A stretch of DNA of 64,000 bases from Porphyromonas loveana. Lineage in GTDB: Bacteria > Bacteroidota > Bacteroidia > Bacteroidales > Porphyromonadaceae. The first letter of the stretch is position 1. Each line of letters begins with the position of its first letter. The position numbers and the translations under genes were made by a program. Below are positions 43,883-54,906 of this stretch, one piece after another. The stretch is from the NCBI RefSeq assembly GCF_003096695.1, contig NZ_QEKY01000004.1, positions 117,918 through 181,917 on the forward strand. Direction: 5' to 3'. The notes beneath the pieces are model-generated. The model did not search any database. It was not told the DNA's origin and saw nothing but the letters and a program-made list of their open reading frames with translations.

Positions 43883-43890
43883 TACATTTG
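43883..43890 (+). promoter_or_regulatory. -7 box of the thioesterase gene
   Basis: TACATTTG, 25 nt before the chosen start codon at 43916. A Shine-Dalgarno AAGGAGA lies at 43901-43907. No clear -33 element. Confidence 0.55.
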
Positions 43891-43915
43891 TGGCGACCAA
43901 AAGGAGAACATTCTA

Positions 43916-44389
43916 ATGAACGAAAAAGCCTTTCAAGAGTATTATGCCACGGGCTTCAGCCATTGTTATGGCTGTGGTACGTCGAACGAACACGGACTAC
44001 ACGTGAAAAGTTATTGGGCGGAGGATGAGCCCGATGTAACGGTGGCACATTTCACTCCCGAGCCACACCATACGGGTGGTTTCCCCGGTTTTGTATACGG
44101 CGGGCTGATCGCCGCCATCCTCGACTGCCATGGCAATGGTACGGCTGCCGCTGCCGGCTACAGACATCAGGGGCGCTCCATGGACACAGAGCCGAATCTC
44201 AGGTATGTGACGGCCAATCTCAATCTTAATTTCCGGCGTCCCACACCGATGGGGCAGGTGCTGGAGCTTCGTGCGCGCATCGTCGAAGTAACCGATCGCA
44301 AGGTGCAGATGGACATCTCACTTGTGGCGGACGGAGAGGCGACGGTGGAGGGAACGATGCTCTCTGTCCTCCTCCCCGAAAAGAGGTGA
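43916..44389 (+). CDS. PaaI/YigI-like hotdog-fold thioesterase
   Basis: 157 residues from 43916; the longer in-frame extension back to 43577 runs through the inverted repeat and is rejected. Hotdog features: SHCYGCGTSNEHGLHVKSYW, FTPEPHHTGGFPGFVYGGLIAAILDCHGNGTA with the usual G-G-hydrophobic helix, and LNLNFRRPTPMGQVLELRARIVE. Likely hydrolyses acyl-CoA; substrate unknown. Followed by its own terminator. Confidence 0.83.
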   Translation: MNEKAFQEYYATGFSHCYGCGTSNEHGLHVKSYWAEDEPDVTVAHFTPEPHHTGGFPGFVYGGLIAAILDCHGNGTAAAAGYRHQGRSMDTEPNLRYVTANLNLNFRRPTPMGQVLELRARIVEVTDRKVQMDISLVADGEATVEGTMLSVLLPEKR

Positions 44390-44417
44390 GATTATTGCGC
44401 TTCGGATGGGGTTATTT

Positions 44418-44440
44418 ACCCGTTTACACGGGTTCTTTTT
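44418..44440 (+). terminator. Intrinsic terminator of the thioesterase gene
   Basis: ACCCGT-TTAC-ACGGGT followed by TCTTTTT. Confidence 0.8.
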
Positions 44441-44441
44441 G

Positions 44442-44449
44442 TATATTTG
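44442..44449 (+). promoter_or_regulatory. -7 box of pyrG
   Basis: TATATTTG directly after the upstream terminator, about 97 nt before the pyrG start codon. The -33 region overlaps the terminator stem and is poor. Confidence 0.55.
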
Positions 44450-44482
44450 CGCACGAATCGGAAGAGGCTGATCCGTTCGTGA

Positions 44483-46162
<1,680 letters not shown>

Positions 46163-46273
46163 TAATACCTCTCCCTCTCCTTAGATCCGCAAACTTATGC
46201 AGCGACACGAGGTGGACGGGGAGAAATAGGGTAGGCGTGCAGATGCACTCACTGTCTTGTTGGAAAAGAATAT

Positions 46274-48157
46274 ATGGATAAGAATACAGTAATAGGATTA
46301 GTATTGATCGGTGTGGTCATCTTCGGTTTTTCATGGCTGAACCGTCCCGATCCGAAAGAAATAGAAGCACAGCGTCAGGCTGCGATAGAGGCAGTCCGAC
46401 AAGATTCGATAGCTAAGGCGGAGGCCGAAGCTGTAGCTGCTCAAACTGCAGCGGCAGTGCCCGACTCTCTCAAACAGGTATCCGACTACGGACAGTACGG
46501 TCTGTTGGCTTCGGCTACTCGTGGAACTGAGGAGGTTGTGGAGCTGAAGAACAGCAAGGTGCAGTTGAAACTGAGCACGAAGGGCGGTGCCATCCAAGAG
46601 GCTTTGCTCGTAGATTATAAAACCTATGACGGCAAGCCGCTCTACCTTTTCCGCCAAGGAGAATCGGATTTCAACCTGCCTCTCCGCACAGTGGACAATA
46701 GAGCTGTGGATACGCGCGACCTCTACTTCACACCCGTCGGACGCACGGACTCTTCCGTTGTGATGCGATTGGCCGTGGACAGTGCTACTTATTTGGATTT
46801 TGCTTACACACTGTTGCGTGAAGACTATCGTGTGCGAATGACTGTGAGCGGACAGAATCTGCACGCTCTCTTCCCTGCCAATATGACGATGCAGGACATC
46901 GAATGGTCGCAACGCATCCGTCGTCAAGAGCAGTCATGGAAGTTTGAGAATCAATACACCTCTACTTATTATAAGTTCTCAGGTGATGATGTAGAGCGAC
47001 TGAGCGACAGCAAGCAAGAAGATAAGAAGACGCTGGAAGAACGCCTGCATTGGGTGTCGTTCAAGGATAAGTACTTCGCTTCCGTTTTGGTGAGCGATGG
47101 CCATTTTGAGAACAATAAGTTGGCTCAGAAAACAGCCCCTGAAGGATCCGATTATATCAAAGACTGTTCTATGTCAGCTACCTTCCCGTTGGACGTGCGT
47201 CCCGGAACGAAGGCCGGATTCACTTTCTTTTTTGGTCCGCTCAAGTACAATATGCTCCGCGCCTATGACAAGGAGGTGAAGGCTGAGGACAATCTCGATC
47301 TGGATCATTTGGTGTATTTGGGTGCGAGCATCTTCCGTTGGATCAATCGTTTCATGATTATTCCTGCCTCTACGTTCCTGCAGCAGTATTTCTCCAATTG
47401 GGGTTTGATCATCTTGTTACTCACATTGGGGATCAAGTTGCTTATCTCTCCGTTGGCTTACAAGGGATATATCTCATCTGCCAAAATGCGTCTGTTGCGT
47501 CCGCAGGTACAGGAGATCAATTCCAAGTATCAGGGCAAGGATCAGGAGACCATGATGAAACGTCAGAAAGCCACCATGGATCTCTATCGGGCGGCGGGTG
47601 CAGGTCCGATGAGCGGCTGTCTGCCCATGCTATTGCAGTTCCCGTTCCTCGTGGCCATGTATATGTACTTCCCCACAACCATTGACATCCGTCAGCAAAG
47701 TTTCTTGTGGGCCAAAGATTTGTCGTCGTACGATGCCATCTTTAGTTGGACCACTCATATCCCGCTCTTGTCCGACTTCTACGGTAATCACGTAAGTCTC
47801 TTCTGTTTGCTTATGTCGATATCCAACATCCTCTACATCCGTTACACGATGAATCAGTCCGATACGGGTCAGGAGGGTATGGCGATGCTCAAATGGATGC
47901 CGTACATTACGACAGTGATGTTCCTCTTCTTCTTCAATCAGAATGCATCGGGGCTTTGCTACTATTACTTCCTTTCTTCTATCATTACGGTGATTCAGTA
48001 TTTCTCCACACGATTCCTTATTAACGAGGAGAAGCTGATGCTTCAGTTGGAAGAGAATAAGAAGAAGCCACGAAAGAAGTCAAAATGGATGGCACGACTC
48101 GAAGAGGCACAACGACAACAGGAAGCGGCACGACGTCAACAACAGAAAAGAAAATAA
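46274..48157 (+). CDS. yidC: Membrane protein insertase YidC
   Basis: 627 residues. N-terminal membrane helix (about 5-20), a large periplasmic P2 domain (about 60-350, rich in Gln/Glu/Ala at the start), then the 60KD_IMP core with five helices. The core contains the hydrophilic-groove Arg region (SSAKMRLLRPQVQEINSKYQGKDQETMMKRQKATMDLYRAAG) and SGCLPMLLQFPFLVAMYM. A basic Lys/Gln/Arg-rich tail (KKKPRKKSKW onward) fits ribosome contact. 111 nt after pyrG. Confidence 0.96.
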   Translation: MDKNTVIGLVLIGVVIFGFSWLNRPDPKEIEAQRQAAIEAVRQDSIAKAEAEAVAAQTAAAVPDSLKQVSDYGQYGLLASATRGTEEVVELKNSKVQLKLSTKGGAIQEALLVDYKTYDGKPLYLFRQGESDFNLPLRTVDNRAVDTRDLYFTPVGRTDSSVVMRLAVDSATYLDFAYTLLREDYRVRMTVSGQNLHALFPANMTMQDIEWSQRIRRQEQSWKFENQYTSTYYKFSGDDVERLSDSKQEDKKTLEERLHWVSFKDKYFASVLVSDGHFENNKLAQKTAPEGSDYIKDCSMSATFPLDVRPGTKAGFTFFFGPLKYNMLRAYDKEVKAEDNLDLDHLVYLGASIFRWINRFMIIPASTFLQQYFSNWGLIILLLTLGIKLLISPLAYKGYISSAKMRLLRPQVQEINSKYQGKDQETMMKRQKATMDLYRAAGAGPMSGCLPMLLQFPFLVAMYMYFPTTIDIRQQSFLWAKDLSSYDAIFSWTTHIPLLSDFYGNHVSLFCLLMSISNILYIRYTMNQSDTGQEGMAMLKWMPYITTVMFLFFFNQNASGLCYYYFLSSIITVIQYFSTRFLINEEKLMLQLEENKKKPRKKSKWMARLEEAQRQQEAARRQQQKRK

Positions 48158-48172
48158 CAGCGTACAATATGG

Positions 48173-48230
48173 AATTGGCAACAGAGATCGAGGCTTACGG
48201 TATTGTAAGTGTGTCTGTTGCCAATTTTAG
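48173..48230 (+). terminator. Nested hairpin between yidC and the purF-like gene
   Basis: Outer arms AATTGGCAACAGA (48173-48185) and TCTGTTGCCAATT (48214-48226) are perfect. The 28-nt loop contains an inner CTTAC/GTAAG stem, and TTTAGC follows. Probably the yidC terminator; because it sits just before the purF-like start codon it could also act as a leader element. Confidence 0.6.
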
Positions 48231-48251
48231 CATATAGAACAAACATACAAG

Positions 48252-50135
48252 ATGGAACCTCTGAAGCATGAATGCGGTATTGCCATGGTGCGATTGCGCA
48301 AACCGTTGAGTTATTACCACGATAAGTATGGCACTTGGATGTACGGCCTCAATAAGCTGTACCTCTTGATGGAGAAGCAACACAACCGTGGACAGGAAGG
48401 TGCCGGTCTGGCCGTGGTGAAACTCAATAGTCGCCCGGGAGAGGAATATCTCTTCCGCGAAAGAGCACTCGGCTCGAACGCTATTTCTGAGATATTCGAT
48501 GCCGTGCATAAGTCTTTCCACGCTTATTCGGCCGAACAGCTTAGTGATGCTGCATTTGCATCGTCCCAGATTCCATACGCCGGTGAGTGCTACATGGGAC
48601 ACCTTCGCTACAGCACCACGGGTAAGAGCGGTCTCACCTTTGTACACCCGATGATACGCCGCAGCAATTGGCGTGCCAAGTGTTTGGCTATTTGTGGTAA
48701 TTTCAATCTAACTAACGTTGATGGAATTTTCCAAGAGATTACCTCTGTGGGACAGCATCCGCGCAATATGTCTGATACACATATCCTGCTGGAACAGATA
48801 GGACACCGTCTCGACCGTGAGGTGGAACGTCTGTTCTGTCTCAGTAAAGGGCAAAATCTCAAAGGAATGGACATCACACATTTCATTGAGGAGCGTATTG
48901 ATCTGTCCAATGTACTGAAGACTTGTAGCGGCTTTTGGGATGGCGGATACGTTATGTGTGGCGTGACGGGAAGTGGCGAGAGCTATGCCATGCGCGATCC
49001 GTGGGGCATACGTCCGGCATTCTATTATATGGATGACGAAATCATCGTGACAGCTTCTGAGCGTCCGGTTATACAAACGGCGATGAACCTCCCGGCCGAA
49101 GCTGTTCAAGAGCTGATGCCTGGTGAAGCCATTCTCATCAATAGCAACGGAGTACCCCGCATTGAGCGGATTTTGGAGCCGAAGCAATATCAAGCATGCT
49201 CGTTTGAGCGCATTTACTTCTCCCGCGGTAGCGACCAAGACATCTATCGCGAGAGAAAGGCATTGGGCTATCTCCTTTCGGATCGGATCCTTCGTTCGAT
49301 CGATTACGACATACAGCATACCATCTTTTCATTCATCCCCAATACCGCCGAGGTGGCATATTACGGTATGATTGAAGGGATCGATCACTATCTTGATGAG
49401 CGCAAGATCCGCACGATCAGGGAGAATCCCCATATGAGTGAGACGGAGCTGCGTGAAGTGTTGGCTCAGAAGGTACGCGCCGAGAAGGTAGCAATCAAAG
49501 ACATCAAGCTGAGAACATTTATCACCGAGGGTAACAGCCGAAACGATTTGGCTGCACATGTATATGATATTACATACGGAACAGTGACCCCTGGTGTGGA
49601 CAATCTCGTTGTAATAGACGACAGTATCGTTCGCGGGACTACGTTGCGACAGAGTATCATCGGCATCATGGACCGATTGCAGCCCAAGAAGATCGTCATT
49701 GTGTCTAGCTCCCCGCAGATTCGCTACCCGGACTATTATGGTATCGACATGCGCAAGATGCGCGAGTTCGTGGCATTCCGTGCTGCTGTTGCCCTGTTGC
49801 AGGAGCGCGGCATGGAGCATATCCTGCACGAATCCTACCAAAAAGCTCTGGAGCTACGCAAGCAAAACTTCGGCGAAGAAGTCGAGAATGTGGTCAAAGC
49901 CATCTACAAACCTTTTACAGCTGAGGAGATTTCGGATAAGATCGTTGACATTTTGAAACCCGAAGGCGTGCGTGCCAAGGTAGAAATCGTGTATCAAAGT
50001 CTGGAAGGCTTACACGAAGCGATACCCAATCATCCCGGAGATTGGTATTTTTCTGGCGATTACCCGACGCCCGGTGGCGCCCATCTGGTCAATGAGGCCT
50101 TTATCAATTATATGGAAGAAGACTTAGGCAAATAA
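48252..50135 (+). CDS. purF: Amidophosphoribosyltransferase-like protein (long Bacteroidetes form)
   Basis: 627 residues: an N-terminal class II glutamine amidotransferase followed by a type I PRTase domain. The PRPP loop VVIDDSIVRGTTLRQSI (about residues 451-467) is intact. The GATase Cys is at position 8 (MEPLKHECGIAM); in classical PurF the nucleophile becomes Cys1 after processing, so a seven-residue leader must be removed or the start differs. It is well over 100 residues longer than E. coli PurF, with insertions and a C-terminal extension (about 535-627). It leads an operon with carA and carB. Confidence 0.85.
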   Translation: MEPLKHECGIAMVRLRKPLSYYHDKYGTWMYGLNKLYLLMEKQHNRGQEGAGLAVVKLNSRPGEEYLFRERALGSNAISEIFDAVHKSFHAYSAEQLSDAAFASSQIPYAGECYMGHLRYSTTGKSGLTFVHPMIRRSNWRAKCLAICGNFNLTNVDGIFQEITSVGQHPRNMSDTHILLEQIGHRLDREVERLFCLSKGQNLKGMDITHFIEERIDLSNVLKTCSGFWDGGYVMCGVTGSGESYAMRDPWGIRPAFYYMDDEIIVTASERPVIQTAMNLPAEAVQELMPGEAILINSNGVPRIERILEPKQYQACSFERIYFSRGSDQDIYRERKALGYLLSDRILRSIDYDIQHTIFSFIPNTAEVAYYGMIEGIDHYLDERKIRTIRENPHMSETELREVLAQKVRAEKVAIKDIKLRTFITEGNSRNDLAAHVYDITYGTVTPGVDNLVVIDDSIVRGTTLRQSIIGIMDRLQPKKIVIVSSSPQIRYPDYYGIDMRKMREFVAFRAAVALLQERGMEHILHESYQKALELRKQNFGEEVENVVKAIYKPFTAEEISDKIVDILKPEGVRAKVEIVYQSLEGLHEAIPNHPGDWYFSGDYPTPGGAHLVNEAFINYMEEDLGK

Positions 50136-50168
50136 TTTCCCTGAACCGATAAGAGCATAAATGAAGAT

Positions 50169-51242
50169 ATGAGAGAGCAAAGAAAAGCGTCATTGATACT
50201 TGACGATGGTAGCCGTTTTGACGGTTATTCATTCGGCTGTGAACGCCCTGTGGCGGGAGAAGTGGTTTTCAATACGGCCATGACCGGCTATGTAGAGAGC
50301 CTGACCGACCCCAGCTACCGCGGACAAATCATGGCCATGACCTATCCCCTCGTAGGCAATTACGGTGTGCCGACTACGGCAAAGAGGTCGGATGGTATCT
50401 CACAATACATGGAGAGCGACAAGATACACATGGAAGGAATCATTGTATCCGACTACTCTCACAACTATAGTCACTGGAATGCTGTGGAGGGTTTGTCCGA
50501 TTGGCTCAAGCGTGAACAGGTATTCGGTTTGACGGGTATAGACACTCGCGCTTTGGCTAAGCACCTGCGTGAGCATGGAGCGCTGAAGGGAAAAATCATT
50601 CTCGAAGGGGGGGAAGACATCGACTTCGCCGATCCCTATGCTGTCAATCAGGTGGCAGAAGCCTCTTGTCGCGAGGTGATTACCTATGGCAATGGAAACA
50701 AAAAAGTCGTTCTGGTCGATTGTGGTGTGAAGGACAACATCATTCGCTCGCTTTTGCGGGACAATGTCACGCTCTATCGCGTGCCATGGGACTACGATTT
50801 CCACCAGATTGCCTATGACGGACTATTCATCAGCAACGGCCCGGGCGACCCGAATATGTGTGACGTTACTGTTGAGCACATCCGAAAAGCGATAGCCGGC
50901 GACAAACCTATATGCGGTATCTGCATGGGCAATCAGCTCTTGGCAAAAGCTGCCGGAGCCAATATCTTCAAGCTCAAGTACGGACATCACAGCCACAACC
51001 AGCCAGTTCGTGAAGTGGGTACGAACAAATGCTACATCACCAGTCAGAACCATGGCTTCGCAGTCGATCCATCCTCTCTCGGAAGCGACTGGGAAGAACT
51101 ATACATCAATCTGAATGATGGCACGAACGAAGGCATCCGCCACAAGTGCAAGCCCTTCTTCTCTGCCCAATTCCACCCCGAAGCTTGTGGAGGTCCTGTA
51201 GACACGATGTTTATTTTCGACGAATTCTTGAAAAACCTCTAA
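50169..51242 (+). CDS. carA: Carbamoyl-phosphate synthase, small (glutaminase) subunit
   Basis: 357 residues. N-terminal CPSase_sm domain (LILDDGSRFDGYSFG, FNTAMTGYVESLTDPSYRGQI). Class I glutamine amidotransferase with nucleophile Cys in PICGICMGNQLLAKAAG (the more usual sequence is GICLGHQ), SQNHGFAVD and FHPEACGGPVDT. Supplies ammonia to CarB. 33 nt after the purF-like gene and 18 nt before carB. Confidence 0.96.
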   Translation: MREQRKASLILDDGSRFDGYSFGCERPVAGEVVFNTAMTGYVESLTDPSYRGQIMAMTYPLVGNYGVPTTAKRSDGISQYMESDKIHMEGIIVSDYSHNYSHWNAVEGLSDWLKREQVFGLTGIDTRALAKHLREHGALKGKIILEGGEDIDFADPYAVNQVAEASCREVITYGNGNKKVVLVDCGVKDNIIRSLLRDNVTLYRVPWDYDFHQIAYDGLFISNGPGDPNMCDVTVEHIRKAIAGDKPICGICMGNQLLAKAAGANIFKLKYGHHSHNQPVREVGTNKCYITSQNHGFAVDPSSLGSDWEELYINLNDGTNEGIRHKCKPFFSAQFHPEACGGPVDTMFIFDEFLKNL

Positions 51243-51260
51243 GTAAAGTAGCATACGAAT

Positions 51261-54200
51261 ATGATAGACAAGAGCAAAATAAAGAAAGTACTGCTGCTCG
51301 GTTCGGGCGCACTCAAAATAGGGGAGGCTGGTGAGTTTGACTATTCCGGCTCACAAGCGCTCAAGGCCATACGCGAGGAAGGCATCCGCACCGTGCTCGT
51401 GAATCCGAACATCGCTACCGTCCAAACATCCGAGGGCATAGCCGATGAGATCTATTTTTTGCCCGTTACCCCTTATTTCGTTGAGAAGGTAATCGAGAAG
51501 GAACGCCCAGATGGTATTCTTCTGGCCTTTGGTGGTCAGACGGCGCTCAACTGTGGTGTCGAGCTCTATCGCAGCGGAGTTTTGGAAAAGTACGGAGTGG
51601 AAGTGCTCGGTACGCCCGTCCAAGCTATCATGGACACGGAGGATCGTGAGCTTTTTGTTCGCAAGCTCGATGAGATCAATGTAAAAACCATCCAAAGTCA
51701 GGCTGTTGAGACCATAGAAGAAGCCCGTAAAGCTGCTCGCGAATTGGGTTATCCGGTGATTATCCGTGCCGCTTATGCACTGGGAGGACTCGGTAGCGGA
51801 TTCTGCGACGACGAAGACGAACTCGACATCCTCTGCCAAAAGGCATTCTCTTTCAGTCCTCAGGTGCTCGTAGAGAAGAGCCTTAAGGGATGGAAAGAGG
51901 TAGAATATGAAGTAGTGCGCGACCGTTTCGACAATTGCATCACCGTATGTAATATGGAGAACTTCGACCCGCTCGGCATCCACACGGGCGAGAGTATTGT
52001 GATTGCACCCTCCCAGACCCTCACCAATAGCGAGTACCACAAGCTCCGCGAGCTGGCCATTCGCATTATTCGACACATCGGCATCGTAGGGGAGTGTAAC
52101 GTACAGTACGCCCTTGACCCCGATAGTGAAGACTATCGTGTCATCGAGGTGAATGCCCGCCTCAGCCGTTCTTCGGCATTGGCATCCAAGGCTACGGGTT
52201 ATCCTCTCGCTTTCGTTGCTGCCAAGTTGGGTTTGGGATACGGTCTCTTCGATCTCAAAAACTCCGTGACGCAGACCACTTCGGCTTTCTTCGAGCCGGC
52301 TCTTGACTATGTGGTTTGTAAGATACCTCGTTGGGACCTGGGTAAGTTCCACGGCGTGAGTCGTCAGTTGGGCTCTTCTATGAAGTCTGTCGGTGAAGTG
52401 ATGGCCATCGGACGCACTTTCGAGGAGGCTATTCAGAAGGGATTGCGCATGATCGGTCAGGGCATGCACGGCTTTGTGGAGAACAAAGAACTCGTCATCC
52501 CCGATATTGACAAGGCCCTGAACGAACCGACGGATAGTCGCATCTTCGTGATCAGCAAGGCTTTCCGCCAAGGATATACCGTGGATAAAATCCACGAATT
52601 GACCAAGATCGACCGCTGGTTCTTGGAGAAACTCTACGGCATCGTCACCCTTGCCGAGGAAATGGAGTCCCTCGACAAACTCGAAGACCTCTCTCCCGCG
52701 CTCTTGGCCGAGGCGAAACTCCGCGGATTCTCGGACTTCCAAGTGGCCCGTGCCGTGCTGTCGCCGGATCCTACCGGCATGGAAGATGCCGCCGGACAGG
52801 TGCGTGCTCTGCGTAAGAAGCTGGGCATTGTGCCCGTTGTGAAGCGCATAGACACGCTTGCTGCCGAGTATCCTGCGCAGACCAACTACCTCTATCTCAC
52901 CTATAGCGGCGACAGGCACGACATCGCCTACGCCCATGACGACCGCTCTGTCGTCGTACTCGGATCGGGAGCCTACCGTATCGGTAGCTCGGTGGAGTTC
53001 GACTGGTGTGGTGTCAATGCTTTGGATACCATCCGTAAGGAAGGCTATCGCTCCGTGATGATCAACTACAATCCGGAGACGGTGAGTACGGACTATGATG
53101 TTACCGACCGACTCTACTTCGACGAACTCACTTTCGAGCGCGTGATGGACATCTTGGAACTCGAAGATCCTCACGGTGTCATCGTCTCCACCGGCGGACA
53201 GATCCCCAACAATTTGGCTGTCCGTCTGGCAGAACAGCAGGTGCCCATCCTCGGTACTTCGGCGCAGAGCATCGACAATGCCGAGGACCGTCACAAGTTC
53301 TCTGCCATGCTCGACCGTCTTGGCATTGACCAACCCCGTTGGCGCGAGCTTTCTTCCATGGACGACATCGACGGCTTCGTTTCCGAGGTGGGCTACCCCG
53401 TCTTGGTGCGTCCCAGCTATGTGCTCTCCGGAGCTGCCATGAATGTGTGCTCCAATGACGAAGAGCTGCATCGCTTCTTGGAGTTGGCAGCCAACGTGTC
53501 CAAGCAACACCCCGTCGTAGTCAGTCAGTTTATTGAGCATGCCAAGGAGGTGGAGATGGATGCTGTGGCGCGCGACGGCGAGATCGTAGCCTATGCCATC
53601 AGCGAACACATCGAGTTCGCCGGAGTCCATTCTGGCGATGCCACCATCCAGTTCCCTGCTCAGAAATTGTATGTGGAGACGGTGCGCCGTATCAAGCGCA
53701 TCAGCCGCGAGATCGCACGTGCGCTCAATATATCTGGCCCCTTCAATATCCAGTTCCTCGCCAAGGGCAATGACATCAAGGTGATCGAGTGTAACCTGCG
53801 TGCATCGCGCAGCTTCCCCTTCGTGAGCAAGGTGCTCAAGATCAACTTCATCGAGCTGGCCACACGTATCATGCTCGGCTTGCCTGTAGAGAAACCCAAT
53901 AAGAGCGAGTTCGACCTCGACTATGTAGGCATCAAGGCCTCACAGTTCTCTTTCACTCGTCTGCAGAAGGCCGACCCCGTCTTAGGCGTGGATATGACCA
54001 GTACGGGCGAAGTCGGTTGTATCGCCGACGACACGGACGAAGCCGTGCTCAAGAGTATGCTTTCCGTGGGCTATCGCATTCCCAAGAAGACTGTGCTCCT
54101 CTCCACCGGCAGCTATAAGCAAAAAGTCGATATGCTTGACGCCACGACCATGTTGGCTGCCAAGGGCTACAAGATCTATGCCACCGAGGGGACGTACAAC

Positions 54201-54488
54201 TTCCTCCGCGAGAACGGCATAGAAGCGACCAAAGTGTTCTGGCCCAGCGAGGACGGACAGCCACAAGCGCTCGAACTATTGCACAATCGGGAAGTGGAGT
54301 TGGTGGTCAATATTAATAAGAACCTGACAGCGGGTGAGCTGACCAACGGTTATAAACTGCGTCGTGCAGCCATCGATTTGAATATCCCCTTGGTGACCAA
54401 TGCCCGTCTGGCTTCGGCTTTTATCACGGCATTCTGCAAGCACGATATGGACGATATTCGCATCAAGAGCTGGGCTGAGTATAAATAG
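51261..54488 (+). CDS. carB: Carbamoyl-phosphate synthase, large subunit
   Basis: 1075 residues, standard length, with two homologous ATP-grasp halves (KVLLLGSGALKIGEAGEFDYSGSQALKAIRE in the first, VVVLGSGAYRIGSSVEFDWCGVNALDTIRKEG in the second) and the C-terminal MGS-like regulatory domain (about 940-1075). Makes carbamoyl phosphate for arginine and pyrimidine synthesis. Followed by a strong terminator. Confidence 0.98.
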   Translation: MIDKSKIKKVLLLGSGALKIGEAGEFDYSGSQALKAIREEGIRTVLVNPNIATVQTSEGIADEIYFLPVTPYFVEKVIEKERPDGILLAFGGQTALNCGVELYRSGVLEKYGVEVLGTPVQAIMDTEDRELFVRKLDEINVKTIQSQAVETIEEARKAARELGYPVIIRAAYALGGLGSGFCDDEDELDILCQKAFSFSPQVLVEKSLKGWKEVEYEVVRDRFDNCITVCNMENFDPLGIHTGESIVIAPSQTLTNSEYHKLRELAIRIIRHIGIVGECNVQYALDPDSEDYRVIEVNARLSRSSALASKATGYPLAFVAAKLGLGYGLFDLKNSVTQTTSAFFEPALDYVVCKIPRWDLGKFHGVSRQLGSSMKSVGEVMAIGRTFEEAIQKGLRMIGQGMHGFVENKELVIPDIDKALNEPTDSRIFVISKAFRQGYTVDKIHELTKIDRWFLEKLYGIVTLAEEMESLDKLEDLSPALLAEAKLRGFSDFQVARAVLSPDPTGMEDAAGQVRALRKKLGIVPVVKRIDTLAAEYPAQTNYLYLTYSGDRHDIAYAHDDRSVVVLGSGAYRIGSSVEFDWCGVNALDTIRKEGYRSVMINYNPETVSTDYDVTDRLYFDELTFERVMDILELEDPHGVIVSTGGQIPNNLAVRLAEQQVPILGTSAQSIDNAEDRHKFSAMLDRLGIDQPRWRELSSMDDIDGFVSEVGYPVLVRPSYVLSGAAMNVCSNDEELHRFLELAANVSKQHPVVVSQFIEHAKEVEMDAVARDGEIVAYAISEHIEFAGVHSGDATIQFPAQKLYVETVRRIKRISREIARALNISGPFNIQFLAKGNDIKVIECNLRASRSFPFVSKVLKINFIELATRIMLGLPVEKPNKSEFDLDYVGIKASQFSFTRLQKADPVLGVDMTSTGEVGCIADDTDEAVLKSMLSVGYRIPKKTVLLSTGSYKQKVDMLDATTMLAAKGYKIYATEGTYNFLRENGIEATKVFWPSEDGQPQALELLHNREVELVVNINKNLTAGELTNGYKLRRAAIDLNIPLVTNARLASAFITAFCKHDMDDIRIKSWAEYK

Positions 54489-54514
54489 TCCTCGCTCCGT
54501 TCCTTTGCACAGGG

Positions 54515-54556
54515 GGCCTGTCCGAACGAAAGTTCCGGACAGGTCCCTTTTCTTTT
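54515..54556 (+). terminator. Intrinsic terminator of the purF-carA-carB operon
   Basis: Arms GGGCCTGTCCG and CGGACAGG-T-CCC with one bulge, then CTTTTCTTTTT. Confidence 0.85.
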
Positions 54557-54589
54557 TGTCTCTTTTTGATGCTGTGAAGTTATAGTCTA

Positions 54590-54720
54590 CAAAATAACGG
54601 GCTGAAAATCGAGAAAATATGGTGCCAAAAGACCAATGGAACTTGCGTAGAAAGTTTTTTGATTTGGCGCCATTTTCTTTCATAAATGGCGCCAAAATAA
54701 TTTTGAAATGGCGTGACTTT
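54590..54720. repeat. GGCGCC-type repeat segment
   Basis: Contains 13-bp perfect arms TTTGGCGCCATTT (54663-54675) and AAATGGCGCCAAA (54684-54696). Nearby are CGGGCTGAAAATCGAGAA (54598-54615) and TGGTGCC. The CGGGCTGAAAATCG part matches the complement of 43697-43715 with small changes. The rest of the 418-bp gap up to 54906 contains only a promoter-like TATTTTTG at 54866-54873. Confidence 0.8.
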
Positions 54721-54906
54721 TTTCGGCTATTTGTGCAGCATGAAATTCATAATACATACGTGAGTTCAACCTAACTCCATGCGCTAAGTTCGAACACACG
54801 TAAGGATTATTATGCATCGCTCCCGAGGAATGTGTTGTGAGCATCGTTTGTGTGCGGATAATCCCTATTTTTGTAATCGACTTTAGGTATTCGTTATCGA
54901 GTGTGT

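Noticed and set aside
43577..43915. N-terminal extension of the thioesterase gene
   Set aside because: The added 113 codons cross the 22-bp inverted repeat and the -7 box; the start at 43916 has a good ribosome binding site and matches family length.
51351..53630. Long 759-codon minus-strand frame opposite carB
   Set aside because: Antisense shadow of a highly conserved gene, with no family resemblance and His/Glu/Gly-biased composition.
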